Source of the DNA: Chrysochromulina parva
Lineage: Eukaryota; Haptophyta; Prymnesiales; Chrysochromulinaceae
Reading direction: 5' to 3'
DNA: 10,519 nt
Assembly (NCBI GenBank): GCA_002887195.1
Contig: PJAB01002096.1
Location: 1-10,519 of the forward strand
Part shown: positions 7,101 to 10,519 of the stretch, piece by piece
How positions within the stretch are numbered: the first letter of the stretch is position 1
How the letters are laid out: every line of letters begins with the position of its first letter
Translations under genes and position numbers: made by a program
Notes under the pieces: generated by a model
Told to the model about the DNA's origin: nothing
What the model saw: only the letters and a program-made list of their open reading frames with translations
Database searches by the model: none

Positions 7101-8784
7101 TGATGCCTTTGGCAACATCGCGCTCCCCGGCCCCTCGCTCAAATTTGGTCTCGTGCTCGAAAAGGAGCGCCAAAAGCTGACTGCGGCGACCGAGTCGATG
7201 CAATTTGAGGGCGTGTGGGAAAAGGGCGATACAGGCGTGTACAAGATCCAGTTTGTGGCCAAGGCGGCGGGCACGTGCTCGCTGCACGTGTGGTGCGACC
7301 TCGAGCCCCATCCAGGCGAGCGCACGCGCACCGCGTTCCCCGGCTCGCCATTTAGCTTTGTTGTGGTGGCGGGGCCCGCGAGCGCAGCGGTGTCGAGAGT
7401 GGATGGGTGGTCGAAGGTCTCCAAAGAAGAGCGGTCCGTTGGCGGGAAGAAGTCTGTCGACATGGCGGCCCTGGACAACGCGACGATCGTTGCGGGCGAT
7501 TCGCTCTCGATCCGGCCTCAGATCTACGACTCGTGGGGCAACCCAACCGTGCTTCCGGCGCAGCTCAAGGTGGAGGGGAAGGGGAAAGGAGAGGCCAAGG
7601 GGGAGGCCGACGGCAAGGGCGACGTCAAGGGCAACGGCAAGGGCAAGGGCGAGGGCGAGGGCAAGGGCGAGGGCAAAGGAGGCGAAGGCAAGGGAGGCGA
7701 AGGCAAGCTCAAAGTGTTCCATGAGGCTCCTGGCAAGCTTCAGCCTGACGGGACCTTGAAACGTGCAGAGCGCGTCGAGATGACTTTCACTTCGCAGTCG
7801 CGCGGTGGGCAGACCACATACGACATCAGGTACGATGCGCACATGGCCGGTACTCATCAGATGTACATCAAGCTCGACGGGCAGCACATTATCGGCTCGC
7901 CCCTCTCGTTTTACGTGCAGCCCGACCGGCCTGAGCCCACTCTGTGCAAGCTGCATCCGCCGCCCGACCCGCTCTATCCCGACCTGCCGCACGTGTTCAC
8001 TCTCGTGACCTTCGATCGGTTCCACAACAAGTGCGTCACTGGCGGGCTTATTCTCACGAACCGGCTGCAGATCATCAAGCAGAATGTGCACGACCAGACG
8101 GCCCTCATGCCCAATAACCATTCGTTCGTGACGGTGGACCAGGGGGACGGAACGTATCATCTCATCCTGCAGACGATTATGCCGTGCTCGCTGCGTCTGA
8201 TGGTCAACCTCGACAAGAATCTTGGCAACAATAGCGGCGAGCTGCCCGGGCTGATGGTGCAAGTCGTTCCCGACCTAGAGCGGCCCGACAGTGGGCGTGG
8301 CAGCGACGGCTCCGGGTCGCCGCTCACGTCGAACCAAAAGAACGCTGCCTCTTTCACCAAGGGAATTCGATCCAGACAGAGCACCGGGGAGCTGAGCAAG
8401 CTGACGCCCGTGAAGCAGGCCGACGACAGCGGCAGCCCCAGCAACGAAAGCTCCAGCAAGGGCGACGACAGTGCCGGAGATAGTGGCGGCACCATCTCCG
8501 CTTTCGGCAGCGGCATCATCTCCGCCTTCGGCAGCGGCGCCAGCTCGATAAAGGGAAGTGGCACCGAGCGGCTGCAGAAAGGGGTGAAGGCGGTGATGCT
8601 TGGCTTTGGCGGATCAGAGCAGCGCCGCAAGAAGGATGCCCTCCTCATGGCGGTTGAAGTCTTTGTGGACGGCCATGGTGCCATCGACTCAGACCACTCG
8701 AAGACGGCTCCCAACCCTGATCTCTTCGAGCGCGCCACCAGCAGCGCGTCATCGGAAAGACGCGTACGAATAGAGAGCCGCTAG
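4174..8784 (+). CDS. Multi-filamin-repeat scaffold protein with SH3b-like module, two exons, 1506 aa
   Basis: Exon 1 (4174-5643) encodes residues 1-490 and exon 2 (5734-8784) residues 491-1506, across a 90-nt phase-0 intron. Filamin/ABP280-type Ig repeats are recognised by GTY or an equivalent, then G-hydrophobic strands and GSP-hydrophobic ends. Repeat 1 is about 140-214 (NGTYLVAWRP, PGSPHLVHV). Repeat 2 starts at 218-266 and ends at 768-803 (AGTYFLHVRL, PGSPFKLVV). Repeat 3 is 809-914 (DLKDGTYTIRW, RGSPVQIALV), repeat 4 921-1036, repeat 5 1065-1219, and repeat 6 1227-1337 (DGTYHLIL). Between the halves of repeat 2 sits an SH3b-like module: 445-500 (LILRTAPAKGSAPIGRLL, GQVVTVLEE) and its closing strand GWVTLMKEGRVKLV at 682-695, itself split by a Ser/Gly/Arg-rich insert at about 507-678. 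Repeat 5 carries a Lys/Gly/Glu-rich insert at 1103-1149. The 1338-1506 tail is Ser/Gly-rich with two SAFGSG units. There is no actin-binding CH domain, so cytoskeletal or membrane scaffolding is inferred. Residues 1-135 look helical and are unrecognised. Confidence 0.88.
5642..5660 (+). repeat. Direct repeat, 5' copy spanning the intron donor
   Basis: AGGTGCGTGCATGCGTCTC is identical to 5732-5750. In this copy AG ends exon 1 and the other 17 bases are intronic. Homology stops abruptly on both sides of the 19 bases. Confidence 0.95.
5644..5733 (+). other. Spliceosomal intron, 90 nt, GT-AG, phase 0
   Basis: The donor is GGCGAG|GTGCGT and the acceptor CCCCACAG|GTGCGT. Unspliced translation stops at 5662-5664; removal joins GEVRACVSLDSVEWSIDG across the SH3b-like module. 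A CTCAC about 21 nt before the acceptor could be the branch point. A second AG at 5717-5718 would give an in-frame product with five extra residues (CASPQ), so alternative acceptor use is possible. Confidence 0.88.
5695..5706. repeat. 12-bp palindrome inside the intron
   Basis: CTTGCATGCAAG is a perfect palindrome in the middle of the 90-nt intron, and its TGCATGC core recurs in the flanking direct repeats. It may form a small hairpin or be chance. Confidence 0.6.
5732..5750 (+). repeat. Direct repeat, 3' copy spanning the intron acceptor
   Basis: This perfect 19-bp copy starts with the acceptor AG and continues into exon 2, where it encodes VRACVS. The offset from the first copy is 90 bases, the intron length, so the intron could equally be read as the duplicated block. 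Confidence 0.95.
5792..5815 (+). repeat. 12-bp coding tandem, two perfect units
   Basis: CATTCATCCCTC occurs twice in tandem, producing the FIPPFIPP motif early in exon 2 of the filamin-repeat gene. Confidence 0.9.
5881..5928 (+). repeat. 24-bp coding tandem, two units
   Basis: Two 24-bp units encode GQLSSRSS and GQLSSRSC in the disordered insert that splits the SH3b-like module. They differ at one base near the start and at the last few bases. Confidence 0.9.
6175..6234 (+). repeat. 30-bp coding tandem, two units
   Basis: Two 30-bp units encode AKYGAFSAKD and AKYGTFSAKT in the disordered insert before the SH3b-like closing strand. They differ at one base in the middle and at the final codon. 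Confidence 0.9.
7576..7710 (+). repeat. GGCAAGGGCGAG-type imperfect coding minisatellite
   Basis: Imperfect 6-12 bp units around GGCAAGGGCGAG encode a Lys/Gly/Glu-rich stretch inside filamin repeat 5. The insert sits between strands of the Ig fold, so it probably forms a surface loop and is expected to vary in length. Confidence 0.85.
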
Positions 8785-9201
8785 CATAGAAGGAGATAGA
8801 CCGGACAGGGCGTTGTTTACGATAGTTTGCGTTTGTGCTTCCCGCAGTACAGTTATCCTATCCTATTACAGGTAATACGTAATACGTAAAGCCGAACTCC
8901 ACACCGCATGGTGGCTGTGGCGGAGCGACCTGCGCTGAACCCTCGACTGCTACCACCTTCGAGCTTCGTGACAGCTAGCTCTCGCAAGCTTGATCAGCAC
9001 CAAACGTCTGTTATCCTGCTCGAAGACGTACGCACGCAGGGTACGGCACAGGGGATGTTGTTGCGTGAGGGCCGAGGGCGAGGCAGGGCCAGGGGGATGC
9101 AATCGGATATTTGCGCCCTCGCCCGGCGGCGGTCAGAACCGTAGTAATTCGATAAGGAGGGTTCGTCAGTCAATCTGTCAGGAACTTCCCCTGTGTGGTC
9201 A
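8785..9201. other. Convergent 3' intergenic region, no gene seen
   Basis: The stretch between the stop codons of the filamin-repeat gene and the minus-strand gene should hold both 3' UTRs. The first 100 bases are AT-richer and include an 8-bp tandem GTAATACGTAATACGTAA around 8873-8890. A 78-codon plus-strand frame at 8908-9144 has no recognisable domain and is not called. No RNA gene or polyadenylation signal was identified. Confidence 0.5.
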
Positions 9202-10356
9202 TCATTCCAAGAGGCGCAGAGCCAAGGAGGGTGTCAAGAGGGACAGGGGACACGACAGCAGCTCACCGTTCGTCTCGGAGCATCGCATCAGAGCGCGCCC
9301 AAACTGGCTCAAGCGCACGAGGAGCTCGGACTCGACTAGATCGTCACCTGGCTGAGGGCCCGCCGGCTCGCCAGCTCGGAAGTACGGGCGTGGCATCACG
9401 TGCTCACAGAGCGCGCCATCCTGCGCACCATCCTCCGTCCACCGGGTGCCTTGCGCATCGAGCAGTCCAAGAGCAGCTTCGACGGCATCCTGACTGCGCT
9501 CCAGCCTGCAGTGGCTCACGAGCGCGGCGGCCTCGGAGTCGGCACGTGCAAACAAGGCCGGGGCGATTCCCTCCGCCGCACGTTCTCGCAGCGTCGGAGA
9601 GAGCAGCTGGCCAGCGGCGGCCGGCACCAGACCCGAGGTGCATCGCACGGCTGCTGTCGATCCAAATTGCGCTACGGAGAGGTCGAGGAGGTACTGCGTG
9701 CCGTCCTCGGTCACAATGGTGACGAGCTGATGCGCGTGCGCCTGGTGCTTGACGCGCTCCGTGCCGACCTGAGCCAGTGTTAGGCTCAAGCCGTCTGGCG
9801 CATTGCCCCAGCGCCACCCAATTGCGTTCACAGGCAGACCCGCGATCGTCCAACGCTCACGACGCATGGCGGCATGGCGTACGAGCGCCATCGCCGCCGC
9901 ACCGTTGAGCACGTGGCACGAGTTCATGTATTGCACCCGAACGAGTAGTGGCAGCGGCCCGAGCAAGCTTCGCATCGATGTCGGCAGGCAGTTGAAGGAG
10001 CCTTCGTCCGCATACGGCTGGTCCAGTCGCTCATTACTGACTTCGAGGACGACTGGAATGTAACTTTGTCCAGCGGCGCCTCGGTCCGGCCAGCGCGCGC
10101 TTGCCGGCGAAAGCAGGTGCGCATCCACAACCTGGTAATGCCAGAGCATGGGTGGCTCTGGTGAAACTCCGTCACTGCGCCGAAGATCATATGCTGCGAT
10201 GGTTGCAAGGTGCTCGATGGCCGTCTCTAGAGCCATGTGCGAGGATGCAGGAAGGGCTCGAGGCGAGGTGCACGGGCGGGCTGTGTCGTGGCGACGTCGC
10301 ACTCGCCAAGAGGGGCGCGCGAGCCGCGGGCGGTGGCTTGAGATCGACGACGTCAT
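9202..10356 (-). CDS. Unrecognised protein with possible transglutaminase-like Cys/His/Asp arrangement
   Basis: The frame is continuous and gives 384 aa from the Met at 10356, which has an A at -3. Residues 1-40 are Arg/Ser-rich with only one acidic residue and could be an organelle-targeting peptide. If so, mature sequence begins near a second Met at residue 41 (10236), which is an alternative start. The core holds C147 in NSCHVLNGAAAMALVRHA, the Cys being at the start of a small-residue helix. H207 or H209 lies in HAHQLVTIV and D225 in YLLDLSVAQFG. A Cys, then His about 60 residues later, then Asp about 16 after that in the strand pattern H-hydrophobic...Y-hydrophobic-D is typical of transglutaminase-like and related papain-fold enzymes. 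This is pattern recognition, not a confirmed family match. A W-rich segment (INAIGWRWGN-like, around 176-185) follows the Cys helix. The C-terminal 100 residues are helical and unrecognised. The frame stays open upstream to the window edge, so a longer N-terminus or an earlier exon is possible. Confidence 0.65.
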   Translation of the reverse strand: MTSSISSHRPRLARPSWRVRRRHDTARPCTSPRALPASSHMALETAIEHLATIAAYDLRRSDGVSPEPPMLWHYQVVDAHLLSPASARWPDRGAAGQSYIPVVLEVSNERLDQPYADEGSFNCLPTSMRSLLGPLPLLVRVQYMNSCHVLNGAAAMALVRHAAMRRERWTIAGLPVNAIGWRWGNAPDGLSLTLAQVGTERVKHQAHAHQLVTIVTEDGTQYLLDLSVAQFGSTAAVRCTSGLVPAAAGQLLSPTLRERAAEGIAPALFARADSEAAALVSHCRLERSQDAVEAALGLLDAQGTRWTEDGAQDGALCEHVMPRPYFRAGEPAGPQPGDDLVESELLVRLSQFGRALMRCSETNGELLSCPLSLLTPSLALRLLE

Positions 10357-10519
10357 CCTCCAATGAGTCGAAAAAAACAGGACCTTTGGCTGTGAAAATC
10401 GGTTCAAAGACACCGGGGGGAGCCGGGACACACAGGACACACACGGGACACGCGGACGCACGAAGGCACACGGACCGCACAGACGAACCTCACAACCATC
10501 GAAACCCACCAACAACACA
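10357..10519 (-). promoter_or_regulatory. Upstream leader of the minus-strand gene with CA-rich imperfect repeat
   Basis: Positions 10424-10480 carry irregular GGACACACA-type units (GTGTGTCC on the coding strand). The region is open in the frame of the downstream gene but has a composition unlike it, so I treat it as leader or promoter. A TTTTCACAG in the coding-strand direction near 10390-10400 could be a splice acceptor of an earlier exon. Confidence 0.4.

Noticed and set aside
7576..7710. Lys/Gly/Glu-rich tandem region as a CRISPR-like array
   Set aside because: Units are contiguous 6-12 bp coding repeats without unique spacers and stay in frame with the filamin-repeat protein.
6721..8262. 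A 513-codon open frame on the minus strand
   Set aside because: It lies entirely antisense to recognisable filamin repeats and has no domain of its own. Long antisense frames are expected in GC-rich coding DNA.
5677..8784. Reading 5677-8784 as a separate gene starting at 5677
   Set aside because: The first 19 codons are intronic. The frame joins exactly to the preceding ORF at the 19-bp repeat and completes the SH3b-like module.
8908..9144. 78-codon plus-strand frame in the 3' intergenic region
   Set aside because: Low-complexity Arg/Gly content, no domain, and position in a convergent 3' flank.
9195..9783. Two overlapping plus-strand frames (175 and 127 codons)
   Set aside because: Both are antisense to the conserved-looking minus-strand protein, Arg/Ala-rich from GC content, with no domain.

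Overview
The window looks like nuclear DNA of a unicellular eukaryote, most likely a GC-rich alga or other protist. Haptophyte or stramenopile are my best guesses, at low confidence. The evidence is GT-AG introns inside two genes, monocistronic genes on both strands, eukaryote-type families (a Vid27-type propeller, filamin repeats, ubiquitin-like folds, EF-hands), strongly GC-biased third codon positions and much low-complexity coding sequence. I saw no bacterial operon layout, rRNA, tRNA, CRISPR array or transposase.

Layout from left to right. (1) 1-411, minus: the N-terminal part of an EF-hand protein that runs into a membrane segment and off the left edge. (2) 412-754: a divergent upstream region with a perfect 16-bp tandem duplication just before the next gene. 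(3) 755-1972, plus: a single-exon Vid27-type beta-propeller protein of 405 aa. (4) 1973-2444: convergent 3' flank. (5) 2445-4043, minus: a two-exon gene for a 499-aa protein with ubiquitin-like folds, with a 99-nt intron. (6) 4044-4173: a compact 130-bp divergent promoter with a perfect 17-bp dyad and a TGACGTCA octamer. (7) 4174-8784, plus: a two-exon gene for a 1506-aa multi-filamin-repeat protein carrying an SH3b-like module, with a 90-nt intron. (8) 8785-9201: convergent 3' flank. (9) 9202-10356, minus: a protein of unrecognised family with a Cys/His/Asp arrangement that recalls transglutaminase-like folds. (10) 10357-10519: its leader, with a CA-rich imperfect repeat.

The most interesting result is that both introns in the window are bounded by long direct repeats that each contain the splice-site sequence AG|GT: 21 of 23 bases in one, 19 of 19 in the other. 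Both introns are phase 0, short, a multiple of three in length, begin GTGCG and are followed by GTG. One is built almost entirely of a 10-12 bp tandem repeat that carries a branch-point-like CTGAY motif in most units. The two also share a weakly similar internal segment at the same offset. This pattern suggests recent intron gain, either by tandem duplication of an AGGT-containing exon segment or by an introner-like element that makes target-site duplications.

The genes do not form an obvious pathway. Filamin repeats suggest cytoskeletal or membrane scaffolding, Vid27 relatives are poorly understood eukaryotic proteins, and the EF-hand protein is probably a calcium-responsive membrane protein. 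Their adjacency carries no clear functional message beyond two shared divergent promoters.
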